7,214 bases of DNA from Beijerinckiaceae bacterium (GCA_947458675.1 CANHAW010000101.1:1-7214); one strand, 5' to 3'; shown: positions 1 through 6,171, counted from the stretch's first letter. A program made the numbers and translations. Notes: generated by a model not told the origin, from the sequence alone.

Positions 1-702
1 AGCGGCATTCGCGATGCGCATAATCTGGGCTGGAAGCTCGCCTGCGTGGTGAAGGGCGAGATGGGTGCTGGCCTGCTTGAAACTTATGAGCGTGAGCGCT
101 CGCCCCATGCCTGGGCCTTGATCGAACTGGCGATGAATATGGGTCGCATCATGATGCCGACATCGCGGCTTCAGGCTTTCGTAGTGCAAAATGCCTTCCG
201 CCTCGCAAGTCTTGTCCCCTCGGTGCAGGCCTATTTTGCGCAAATGAAATACAAGCCGAAGCCATTTTATGCCGATGGTTTTCTGGGCGACGATGGGGGC
301 CTTGCGCTCTCAGGGCGCATGCTGCCGCAGCCCTGGCTTGAACGGCGCGATCGCTCGCGCATGCGTCTCGACGATGCCGCTGGATCGGGATTTGCGATTG
401 TGGCGATTGGCGTGGATGCGCAGGCGATTGCAGCGGCAGTGGATGCGGGGGCTATTGGTCTGGGTGACATTCCGCGCATCGCCATCGTGCCGCAGAAAGT
501 TGCGCTCGCGCCGGAGGATTACGAGGGCATCGTGATCGGCCGCGATGCGGATGACATTCTCTCAAGCGTCAGGGGCCGCGCCCGCAACATGCTCGTTCTC
601 ATGCGCCCCGATCGATATGTGGCTGTCGCCATGCGGATCGAGAAGGCGCAGACGCCGGAGAGTTTTGTCGAAGTGGCGAAAAGGCTTCTTGCTGCAATTT
701 GA
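1..702 (+). CDS. FAD-dependent aromatic-ring monooxygenase (MhpA/PheA-type), 3' part only
   Basis: The reading frame is open from the first base, so this is the C-terminal 233 residues of a longer protein; GTG codons near base 46 are internal. The fragment opens with GIRDAHNLGWKLA (residues 2-14), the last conserved motif of the FAD_binding_3 fold of class A flavoprotein hydroxylases, followed by LLETYERERSPHA, which is also typical. The tail (about residues 130-233) looks like the thioredoxin-like C-terminal domain of phenol or 3-hydroxyphenylpropionate hydroxylases, ending near RPDRYVAV. Such cytosolic enzymes use NAD(P)H and O2 to hydroxylate phenolic rings. The Rossmann GxGxxG and GD motifs must lie upstream of the window. 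It converges on the operon at 805-4847, so co-transcription is excluded; a shared pathway is possible but unproven. The family call is strong; the substrate is not known. Confidence 0.88.
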   Translation, partial: SGIRDAHNLGWKLACVVKGEMGAGLLETYERERSPHAWALIELAMNMGRIMMPTSRLQAFVVQNAFRLASLVPSVQAYFAQMKYKPKPFYADGFLGDDGGLALSGRMLPQPWLERRDRSRMRLDDAAGSGFAIVAIGVDAQAIAAAVDAGAIGLGDIPRIAIVPQKVALAPEDYEGIVIGRDADDILSSVRGRARNMLVLMRPDRYVAVAMRIEKAQTPESFVEVAKRLLAAI

Positions 703-706
703 GCCT

Positions 707-797
707 CGTCATTGCGAGGAGCGAAGCGACGAAGCAATCCATCTTCCTTCGACGAAGATGGATTGCCGCGTCGGCCTTCGGCCTCCTCGCAATGACG
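707..797. repeat. Long imperfect inverted repeat between convergent genes (REP/MITE-like)
   Basis: The outer arms are perfect over 14 bp: CGTCATTGCGAGGA at 707-720 is the reverse complement of 784-797. An inner arm GCAATCCATCTTC (734-746) pairs perfectly with 754-766 around a 7-base loop. The arms are interrupted by unequal stretches (721-733 and 767-783), the second containing its own small hairpin GGCCTTCGGCC (773-783). The element begins 4 bases after one stop codon and ends 7 bases before the other gene's stop. Sequences of this type, starting with a CGTCATTGCGAG-like end, are familiar to me as dispersed palindromic repeats in many proteobacterial genomes (from memory, not searched). The RNA from either strand would fold into a strong hairpin, so it may end or stabilise both transcripts, although there is no T-tract as in a classic intrinsic terminator. 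Confidence 0.8.
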
Positions 798-804
798 AAT
801 GGGA

Positions 805-1650
805 TCAGCCGTCCACTTTCTTCAGGAACTGCAAATATCGTGCGTTGAATTCATCCGCGCATTCGATATTTCCCATATGTCCGGCATTTGCGAAGACATG
901 CAATTCGCAATTGCGGATTTTGGGCACGAAACCATCCGTATATCCGGGCTCGCGCAGGCCGTCTTTTGCGCCGGCAAAGACGAGCGTCGGAACGGCGATT
1001 TTCGTGTAATCGATTCCATCGCGTTCGCGCCTCTCGCCCGATCCGTCGCGGAAGGGCGCCTTGAAACGCGCAGCTGCCGTTGCCTCCCAGGCGCCGGGCA
1101 GTGTTGCGATTTCCTGTCGGCGGTCGAGATAGGTCTCGTCGGCAGCCCATTTCGGATCGACGAACATCACATCGACGATGCGCTTCATATGTTCGCGCGT
1201 GCCGTCATAAGTGTTGAGCGTCTTGCGCGCCTCATTATTGGGCGCATCGCCGCCACCCGAGCAGCAGGTGACAGAGACAAGCGGCCAATCGGGCTTTTCG
1301 CGCGCGGAAACCGTCAGGCACAATCCGCCTGACATGGATGAGCCTGCCACATGGACAGGGCCCAAGCACAAAGTCTCGATGAAGCGGCGAATATGGGTAA
1401 TGCGCCGGTCGAATTGACCGGTGAAGTCGAAGACTTTGTCGGTGCGCCCAAAGCCCAGATGGTCGGGCGCAACGACGTGATAGTCGCGGGCGAGAACGTC
1501 GATATTGAACTCCCAGGAGAGTTCCGCCGCCCCGCCGAATTCTGCGGAATGCAGGAGCAAAAGAGAAGGGCGCCGTCCACGATGAACGGCGCCCGCCTCC
1601 AGATAATGCGTCCTCACCCCGTCAATGGAGACGAAGTGAGACGTGCTCAT
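805..1650 (-). CDS. Alpha/beta hydrolase, MhpC/BphD-like (operon gene 4)
   Basis: A 281-residue protein of normal length for the alpha/beta-hydrolase fold. Visible landmarks are an oxyanion-loop segment HSAEFGG (34-40), the strand and turn APDHLGFGRTD (61-71), a nucleophile elbow GSSMSGG (103-109) with Ser105 as nucleophile, GAKDG with the likely acid Asp230, and NAGHMGNIE with His258. The triad is therefore complete. The layout resembles C-C bond hydrolases and esterases of aromatic catabolism, but the elbow ends in Ser107 where GxSxG has Gly. No signal peptide is seen, so it is cytosolic. Its ATG overlaps the stop of the LLM gene (ATGA, 1647-1650), which implies translational coupling and close stoichiometry. 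It probably cleaves a product of that monooxygenase; whether ester, lactone, amide or C-C bond is not decidable here. Confidence 0.88.
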   Translation of the reverse strand: MSTSHFVSIDGVRTHYLEAGAVHRGRRPSLLLLHSAEFGGAAELSWEFNIDVLARDYHVVAPDHLGFGRTDKVFDFTGQFDRRITHIRRFIETLCLGPVHVAGSSMSGGLCLTVSAREKPDWPLVSVTCCSGGGDAPNNEARKTLNTYDGTREHMKRIVDVMFVDPKWAADETYLDRRQEIATLPGAWEATAAARFKAPFRDGSGERRERDGIDYTKIAVPTLVFAGAKDGLREPGYTDGFVPKIRNCELHVFANAGHMGNIECADEFNARYLQFLKKVDG

Positions 1651-2816
1651 TCCGCCGCGACCTTTGTGTTGAGCGGCTTGGTGCGGGCAAGATCGCGGAT
1701 CTGCGGATAAACTTCCTTGGCAAAGAGCGACATGCTCGACACCGTCCGCTTGTGATCGAGCCAGCCGGCCTGCTGCATCATGAGCAGGTGGTCGAAACCG
1801 CCGACGAGATCGTAGAGACGCTTGATCTGCTTGGCGACGCTGTCTGGCGTGCCATAGACCATGACGCCTTCTTCCTTCAGGAACTCCATCGACTTCGCGC
1901 GCATCGCATCGGTGCGGCCCGTGAACGTGCCCTTGAGCGCGTTGACGTTGAAATCGACCGGCACGTAGCCCGGAGGATTGCGGTACTGCGGCTCTGTCTT
2001 GGCATTGAGATACCAGGTCAGCTCGCGCGCACCCTTTTCCGCCTCTTCTTCCGTTTCTGCGGTGAAGACGAGCGGCATATAGGCTGTGCCACCGCCGCCG
2101 GGCAGGCCCGTGTCCTGATAGGCGGAGCGATAGCCGTCAAACATCCACTTCACCTTCGTATGCGGCTGCAGGAAGGTGGCGAAGACGTAACCGCGTGCAG
2201 CGGCCTTCTTGATGTTTTCGAGATCGGACGAACCCGTCATCCAGATGCCGGGATGCGGCGTCTGATAGGGACGCGGCCACAGATTGATGGCGCGGCGATG
2301 GGTGAACTTGCCTTCGAAATTGAAAGGCTCGTCAACAGCGCCCCAGGCCTTGGTCACAAGATCGATGCCTTCCCAGAGACGCTCGACCGTTTGCGTCGGG
2401 TTGGAATTGGCAGCGAAGATTTCATAAGGCACGCCGCGCACGAAGCCGACATCGAGACGGCCGCGCGAAATGCAATCGATCATCGCCATTTCTTCGGCAA
2501 TGCGGATTGGGTCGCCGCGATTGGCAATCGGATTGCCGAGAATGCAGATGCGGCCCTTGCTTGTCTGGCGCGCCAGAATGGCGGCTGTCAGCGGAGCGGC
2601 GACATCGATGCAGGTCGCGGTCTGATGATGCTCGTTGCAAAGCAGGTTCAGGCCGAGATCGTCTGCGATCATATATTCGTCGAGATAACGATTATAGAGA
2701 TCGGCGCCGATCTTGGGGTCGAAATGCTTGTTGGCCAGCGAAACGCGCATCGTCGAGAGGCTCTCGAGCGGCGGCAGGTTCGGATAGGGCATTTCTGTGA
2801 AGTGCCAGGCATACAT
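1647..2816 (-). CDS. LLM-class (luciferase-like) flavin-dependent monooxygenase (operon gene 3)
   Basis: A 389-residue protein matching the bacterial-luciferase-like TIM-barrel family. Supporting segments are NEHHQTA (61-67), the strand LGNPIANRGDPIRIAEEMAM (93-112), the following SRGRLDVGFVRG (118-129), ERLWEGIDLVTKAW (145-158) with FNFEGKF (165-171), and YGTPDSVAKQIKRL (321-334) near the C-terminus. Family members use reduced FMN delivered by a separate reductase plus O2 for Baeyer-Villiger, hydroxylation, desulfonation or ring-opening reactions. No reductase gene is in the window. The start is well supported by a strong ribosome binding site 7 bases upstream. Neighbours are alpha/beta hydrolases on both sides and a riboflavin biosynthesis gene in the same operon, which fits a flavin-demanding oxygenation followed by hydrolysis. 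I do not recognise a characterised close homologue, so the substrate is left open. Confidence 0.9.
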   Translation of the reverse strand: MYAWHFTEMPYPNLPPLESLSTMRVSLANKHFDPKIGADLYNRYLDEYMIADDLGLNLLCNEHHQTATCIDVAAPLTAAILARQTSKGRICILGNPIANRGDPIRIAEEMAMIDCISRGRLDVGFVRGVPYEIFAANSNPTQTVERLWEGIDLVTKAWGAVDEPFNFEGKFTHRRAINLWPRPYQTPHPGIWMTGSSDLENIKKAAARGYVFATFLQPHTKVKWMFDGYRSAYQDTGLPGGGGTAYMPLVFTAETEEEAEKGARELTWYLNAKTEPQYRNPPGYVPVDFNVNALKGTFTGRTDAMRAKSMEFLKEEGVMVYGTPDSVAKQIKRLYDLVGGFDHLLMMQQAGWLDHKRTVSSMSLFAKEVYPQIRDLARTKPLNTKVAAE

Positions 2817-2823
2817 GTGAAAA

Positions 2824-2831
2824 CCCTCCCT
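2824..2831 (-). promoter_or_regulatory. Strong Shine-Dalgarno of the LLM monooxygenase gene
   Basis: The minus strand reads AGGGAGGG, 7 bases before the ATG at 2816. It fills most of the 18-base gap after the upstream hydrolase stop. It is the clearest ribosome binding site in the operon and fixes the LLM start; the in-frame ATG 22 codons later lacks comparable support. It suggests the monooxygenase is translated strongly and independently of the upstream gene. Confidence 0.75.
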
Positions 2832-2834
2832 GAA

Positions 2835-3617
2835 TTAAGCGATAAACGGCTTGAGAACGGACAGGAACGCGTCCGGCTTTTCGATATGCGGATAATGGCC
2901 CGCGCCCGGCACGAGCGAGAATTTTGCACCGGGAATGAGCTTGGCATAGGCCTCGCCATAGGCGGGCGAAGTGATTGCGTCTTTGTCGCCCCAGATGAGC
3001 AGCGTCGGCACATTCACGCGATGCAGGCGCTGGCGCAGCTTGGGATTGTGCATATAGGGATCCCAGCAGAAGCGCGCGAAGCTTTCCATATTGCGCGCCA
3101 CAATGGTGAGCTGGTCATCGTTCATCTGCGAAAAGTCGCGCTTGCCCTTTTCCGCATCTGCCCATTTGGCCGCAGCCACTGCGCTGGGATGCGAGGTCCA
3201 GATATCCATAATGTCGCGATCGAAGGGTCCGCCGACTTTCACGCCATAGGCATCGACAAGAACGAGGCGCGAAATGTTGCTGGTGTTCTTGCTCGCCATT
3301 TCAGCGGCAATCCATCCGCCCAGCGAAAAGCCGACGATTGTGACGTCCTTCAGCGACAGCGCATCCATGACGTCGAGCATCATATAGGACAGATCATCGA
3401 CATTGCTCACCCAATCGGGGCGATCTGAATGTCCAAAGCCTGCGGGCGAGGGCAGGATGACTTCGAAGTTTTTCGCCAGCTCGTCAATGAAACCCGCTTC
3501 GAGCTCCAATTGTTCTTCGCCGCAAAGCAGCAGCAGCGGACGGCCTGACCCGCGGCGCTCGATTTCAATCGAGACGCCACCGGATTTTACCGTCGATATT
3601 TGTCCTCTCCCTGACAT
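2835..3617 (-). CDS. Alpha/beta hydrolase (operon gene 2)
   Basis: A 260-residue alpha/beta-hydrolase-fold protein with a complete, canonical triad: nucleophile elbow GFSLGG (96-101, Ser98), acid Asp213 in WGDKDAI, and His241 in GAGHYPHIEKPD. The segment LPSPAGFGHSDRPD (55-68) is the usual post-strand turn. The oxyanion region reads LLLCGEEQLE (29-38), so the common HG dipeptide is replaced by CG. It differs clearly from the other hydrolase of the operon, so the two are not a recent duplication. The ATG at 3617 has GAAAGG 7 bases upstream (3625-3630). It follows ribB after 36 bp and precedes the LLM gene by about 18 bp. The likely role is cytosolic hydrolysis of an ester, lactone, enol-lactone or amide in the same pathway; epoxide hydrolase or haloperoxidase-like activity is also possible for this fold. 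Confidence 0.88.
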   Translation of the reverse strand: MSGRGQISTVKSGGVSIEIERRGSGRPLLLLCGEEQLELEAGFIDELAKNFEVILPSPAGFGHSDRPDWVSNVDDLSYMMLDVMDALSLKDVTIVGFSLGGWIAAEMASKNTSNISRLVLVDAYGVKVGGPFDRDIMDIWTSHPSAVAAAKWADAEKGKRDFSQMNDDQLTIVARNMESFARFCWDPYMHNPKLRQRLHRVNVPTLLIWGDKDAITSPAYGEAYAKLIPGAKFSLVPGAGHYPHIEKPDAFLSVLKPFIA

Positions 3618-3653
3618 TTTGCGGCCTTTCTTTTGGAGCCTTCAATGATGCGG

Positions 3654-4847
3654 TCAGATATTCGGTATCGCTTCCTGCCCAACCAATGCGATGCCATAGC
3701 CGTCAAGCCCGACAATCGTGCGTTTGGTATTCGACAGGAGAATGATATTGCGCGCGCCCAGATCGAACAGGATCTGCGCACCGACGCCATATTGACGCAA
3801 TTCGTGGATCGGCTGGCTTGTCGCCTCGCCCTGACGTTCGCGAATGGCCCGCGAAAGCGTGTTTTTCGTTTGGTCGCGGATGATCACGACAATACCGCGG
3901 CCCTTCTTTGCGATGAGCCGCATGGAGGCTTCCAGCTCGCCGCCGCGCGCACGCGCTTCGCCGCCGAAGAACTGACCGGGCGTCACATCGCCGAGTGAAT
4001 CGGCCAGAATATTGCCCTGGTGCATGCGCACCAGAATTGGCTCGTCGCCGGAAATATCGCCGCAGACAAGCGCAATATGTTCAGCGTAATCGATGCGGTT
4101 GGCATAGACGACGAGTTTGAAATCGCCTCCGAAACGGCTCGTCATATTGGTCTGGGCAATCGCCTCGACCAGCTTTTCCTTGCGCCGGCGATAGGAGATG
4201 AGATCGGCGATGGTTGCGATCTTCAGCCCGTGTTCTTGCGCAAAGGTGACGAGATCGGGCAGGCGCGCCATGGTGCCGTCATCGTTCATGATCTCGCAGA
4301 TCACGCCTGACGGGTTCATGCCGGCGAGTTTGGAAATATCGACGGCTGCTTCCGTATGGCCGGCGCGCACCAGCACGCCGCCGTCTTGGGCCACCAGCGG
4401 GAAAACGTGGCCGGGCGAGACCAGATCGTTGCGGCCCATGGCAGGGTCGATGGCCACTGCAATGGTGCGGGCGCGATCTGCTGCCGAAATACCGGTGCTG
4501 ACGCCCTCGCGCGCCTCAATCGAGACGGTAAAGGCGGTCTGATGCGGCGATTGATTCTTCGGCGCCATATATTGCAGGCCGAGCTCTTCGACGCGGCTGC
4601 GCGTCATCGAGAGACAAATCAGCCCGCGGCCATATTTGGCCATGAAATTGACGGCCTCGGCATCGGCTTTTTCGGCAGGAATGACGAGGTCGCCCTCGTT
4701 TTCGCGGCCCTCATCATCGACGAGAATGAACATGCGGCCCTGCCGGGCGTCCTCGATGACGTCTTCGATAGGCGAAAGGAATGCTGAATGTGGAGACATG
4801 GCGCGCCAACTGGGCCTTTCCGGCCGATTGGAGGCCGCCACGATCAT
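3654..4847 (-). CDS. ribB: 3,4-dihydroxy-2-butanone 4-phosphate synthase with degenerate GTP-cyclohydrolase-II-like domain (RibBX type; operon gene 1)
   Basis: The N-terminal half (about residues 22-220) is DHBP synthase, which converts ribulose 5-phosphate to 3,4-dihydroxy-2-butanone 4-phosphate plus formate for riboflavin synthesis. It shows the acidic loop RENEGD (48-53), SPGHVFPL (144-151), [10 protein letters not shown] (161-170) and GVICEI (181-186, Glu185). The C-terminal part (about 235-397) follows the GTP cyclohydrolase II fold ([41 protein letters not shown]). The region that should carry the three zinc cysteines (GD-x-LRCDCG type) instead reads [12 protein letters not shown] onward with no Cys, and the RQEGR block is RDQTK. 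This is the RibBX architecture described in Proteobacteria, so only DHBP synthase activity is expected. The ATG at 4847 has GAGG 6 bases upstream; ATG at 4799 ([13 protein letters not shown]) fits typical RibB N-termini and is an alternative. It leads the operon and probably supplies flavin for the LLM enzyme. Confidence 0.92.
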   Translation of the reverse strand: MIVAASNRPERPSWRAMSPHSAFLSPIEDVIEDARQGRMFILVDDEGRENEGDLVIPAEKADAEAVNFMAKYGRGLICLSMTRSRVEELGLQYMAPKNQSPHQTAFTVSIEAREGVSTGISAADRARTIAVAIDPAMGRNDLVSPGHVFPLVAQDGGVLVRAGHTEAAVDISKLAGMNPSGVICEIMNDDGTMARLPDLVTFAQEHGLKIATIADLISYRRRKEKLVEAIAQTNMTSRFGGDFKLVVYANRIDYAEHIALVCGDISGDEPILVRMHQGNILADSLGDVTPGQFFGGEARARGGELEASMRLIAKKGRGIVVIIRDQTKNTLSRAIRERQGEATSQPIHELRQYGVGAQILFDLGARNIILLSNTKRTIVGLDGYGIALVGQEAIPNI

Positions 4848-4875
4848 CGGCAGCCTCGGTGGAGATCAGGGTGTA

Positions 4876-4903
4876 AAAATACGCAGGAAGGGTCAATTGC
4901 CCA
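4876..4903 (-). promoter_or_regulatory. Candidate promoter of the ribB-hydrolase-LLM-hydrolase operon
   Basis: On the minus strand TGGGCA (4898-4903) and TATTTT (4876-4881) are separated by 16 bases; each hexamer matches the sigma-70 consensus at 4 of 6 positions. Transcription would start near 4869, leaving a leader of about 22 bases with GAGG before the ATG at 4847. The inverted repeat at 4927-4941 would be centred about 65 bases upstream of the start point, a normal position for an activator site. The match is modest and inferred by eye. Confidence 0.25.
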
Positions 4904-4926
4904 TGGCGGCAGAAGGAACAGGAATT

Positions 4927-4970
4927 TTGCGTTTCGCGCAAGCGTTTGACTGGGAGCGCAACTTTCCGCA
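4927..4970. promoter_or_regulatory. Candidate operator: palindrome plus helically phased CGCA repeats
   Basis: TTGCG-TTTCG-CGCAA (4927-4941) is a perfect 5-bp-arm inverted repeat. GCGCAA occurs twice in direct orientation at 4936-4941 and 4956-4961, exactly 20 bp apart, and CGCA recurs at 4967, so copies lie at 4937, 4957 and 4967. A spacing of two helical turns is what AraC-family activators commonly use. The element lies in the 169-base divergent region between ribB and the AraC-type gene, so it is a natural site for that regulator to control both directions. The binding protein is an inference. Confidence 0.35.
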
Positions 4971-4974
4971 TCCT
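4946..4974 (+). promoter_or_regulatory. Weak candidate promoter of the AraC-type regulator
   Basis: TTGACT (4946-4951) matches a -35 box at 5 of 6 positions, and 17 bases later CATCCT (4969-4974) matches a -10 box at only 3 of 6. It overlaps the phased CGCA repeats, which would allow autoregulation. The -10 is poor, so this is tentative. Confidence 0.2.
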
Positions 4975-5016
4975 TGGGGGTAAATCCAGCCAGGGGGCAA
5001 ATTTGGCAAGGCAGAT

Positions 5017-6075
5017 GTGCGGGAGGCGCTTTTGGGCGCCCTGATCGAGACTGGGGCCGGCCCCGTGGCGGGCTGGGTCGAGAGCTGTGCCGCCATGGCG
5101 GCGCGCTCGGGCGCGCCTCTGGCTGCCGATGCCGGGGCGACGCGGCGGCGCATTCTTGAAATGTCGCGCGGGCGCTGCACGTTCGAAATGGCCGACCCTT
5201 CCCGTTTTCGCGGTTTTCGCGGCGCTGAGGCCCGCGTCGGGCGGATGAGCCTGAAATTTCTGAGCTGGGATTGCGAGGGCGCCTGCGAAACCGCGACCTG
5301 GCGCTCCCGCGATCACCATCTGGCGCTGCATATCCCGCTGCGGGGCGCTTTTGAGGCGCGCCAGGGCGGGGAATGGCTCTCGGTGGCGCCGGGTTCCGCC
5401 CTTGTGGTGGCGACCGCCGGCGAGACGCGCCGGCGCTGGGAGGGCTCAAGCGACCTGTTGAATATTATGGTCGATCGCGATGCGCTCGACCAAAGCGTCA
5501 CCCGCGAGGCCTTTGCCGGCCCCGATGGCGTGCTGCAGCTGCCGCCCCTGACGCTGATCGACTTTTCTGAGGCTGCGACGCTCGCCCGCTTCGTGGAATT
5601 GATCATCCGCGATCTGGAGACCGAACAATCGGCCTTTTCCGATCCAGCCGTCGGGGTGGAAGCCGAACGCGTTCTGCTGCAATTATTGCTGCGCTCGATG
5701 CGGCAGGAGGCCGAGCGCCGGCCGCTGCGCGAACGCTATCGCATTGTGCCCGCCTATATGCGCCGGGCCGAGCGCTTTATCCGCGAGCATCATTGCGACC
5801 CGCTCGATATTGCGACGATTGCGCAGGGCAGCGGCGTCAGCGCACGCACATTGCAATATGGTTTTCGCAAATATCGCGGCGCGAGCCCCATGGCCTTTTT
5901 GCGCGATGTGCGCCTGTCTGCGGCGCGGCGCGCGCTGGCCGATGGGCGCGGGCGCTCGATCCGCGAATTGGCTGAAACGATCGGCTATGCGAGCCAGAGC
6001 CAGCTGGCGCGCGACTACCGCGTTGCCTTTGGCGAATCGCCGACCGAGACGCGCCGGAATCTGCGCGGTGAATGA
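5017..6075 (+). CDS. AraC-family transcriptional regulator
   Basis: Up to 352 residues: an N-terminal sensing region of the AraC-binding-like type (about 60-235) and a C-terminal AraC/XylS DNA-binding domain (about 248-345). The first helix-turn-helix is DIATIAQGSGVSARTLQYGF (264-283). The second is IRELAETIGYASQSQLAR (315-332), followed by the family signature FGESPTETRR (338-347). Chosen start is GTG at 5017 with AAGG 5 bases upstream; an in-frame stop at 4981 blocks a longer protein. Later ATGs at 5092-5097 and 5161 are possible, and the Gly/Ala/Arg-rich first 45 residues are less convincing than the rest. It is divergent from the catabolic operon and lies directly upstream of the binding-protein gene, so it probably regulates both in response to the substrate or an intermediate. 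The ligand is unknown. Confidence 0.9.
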   Translation: MREALLGALIETGAGPVAGWVESCAAMAARSGAPLAADAGATRRRILEMSRGRCTFEMADPSRFRGFRGAEARVGRMSLKFLSWDCEGACETATWRSRDHHLALHIPLRGAFEARQGGEWLSVAPGSALVVATAGETRRRWEGSSDLLNIMVDRDALDQSVTREAFAGPDGVLQLPPLTLIDFSEAATLARFVELIIRDLETEQSAFSDPAVGVEAERVLLQLLLRSMRQEAERRPLRERYRIVPAYMRRAERFIREHHCDPLDIATIAQGSGVSARTLQYGFRKYRGASPMAFLRDVRLSAARRALADGRGRSIRELAETIGYASQSQLARDYRVAFGESPTETRRNLRGE

Positions 6076-6081
6076 AAGGCC

Positions 6082-6125
6082 GGTCAATCGAGGGTCACCG
6101 CAGATGACTTGCCTTTGACTTGCAA
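6082..6125 (+). promoter_or_regulatory. Candidate operator: four-unit 11-bp phased direct repeat upstream of the binding-protein gene
   Basis: TGACTTGC occurs twice, perfectly, at 6105-6112 and 6116-6123, 11 bp apart. Just upstream GGTCA occurs twice at 6082-6086 and 6093-6097, also 11 bp apart and in the same register (6082, 6093, 6104, 6115). The second TGACTTGC overlaps TTGACT (6115-6120), a good -35 box, but I find no convincing -10 at 16-18 bases. A poor -10 with direct repeats abutting the -35 is typical of AraC-activated promoters, and the AraC-type gene ends 7 bases upstream. The function is inferred. Confidence 0.4.
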
Positions 6126-6166
6126 ATAAGGCCCGAAACAACGTATCCGGGCAAAAAGACACATTT

Positions 6167-6171
6167 GGAGG
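6167..6171 (+). promoter_or_regulatory. Shine-Dalgarno deciding the start of the binding-protein gene
   Basis: GGAGG lies 5 bases before ATG at 6177. It rules out the longer in-frame opening at TTG 6120, which would put 19 residues ahead of an otherwise perfect signal peptide. Confidence 0.85.

Noticed and set aside
46..702. A complete 218-residue gene starting at GTG 46
   Set aside because: The frame is open to base 1 and its first residues form a conserved internal FAD-binding motif, so the gene is truncated by the window, not started here.
1752..3428. 558-codon open frame on the + strand antisense to the LLM gene and the first hydrolase
   Set aside because: It is the mirror of two well-supported genes and runs straight across their junction. 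The translation is rich in Arg, His and Ile-Gly runs with no recognisable domain, and there is no ribosome binding site. Long antisense frames are expected with this GC-biased codon use.
4848..5016. FMN riboswitch upstream of ribB
   Set aside because: I looked for the conserved FMN-element blocks (AGGGTGAAATTCC, GGTGAAATTCCGGAGCC and similar) on the minus strand and found none. The predicted leader of about 22 bases would also be too short.
4714..5331. 205-codon minus-strand frame spanning the divergent control region
   Set aside because: It overlaps both the start of ribB and the start of the AraC-type gene, has low-complexity Ala/Arg/Pro composition and shows no domain; it is a GC-rich shadow.
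6100..6130. Sigma-54 promoter around the TTGCA at 6121-6124
   Set aside because: The required GG dinucleotide 10 bases upstream of the GC is missing.
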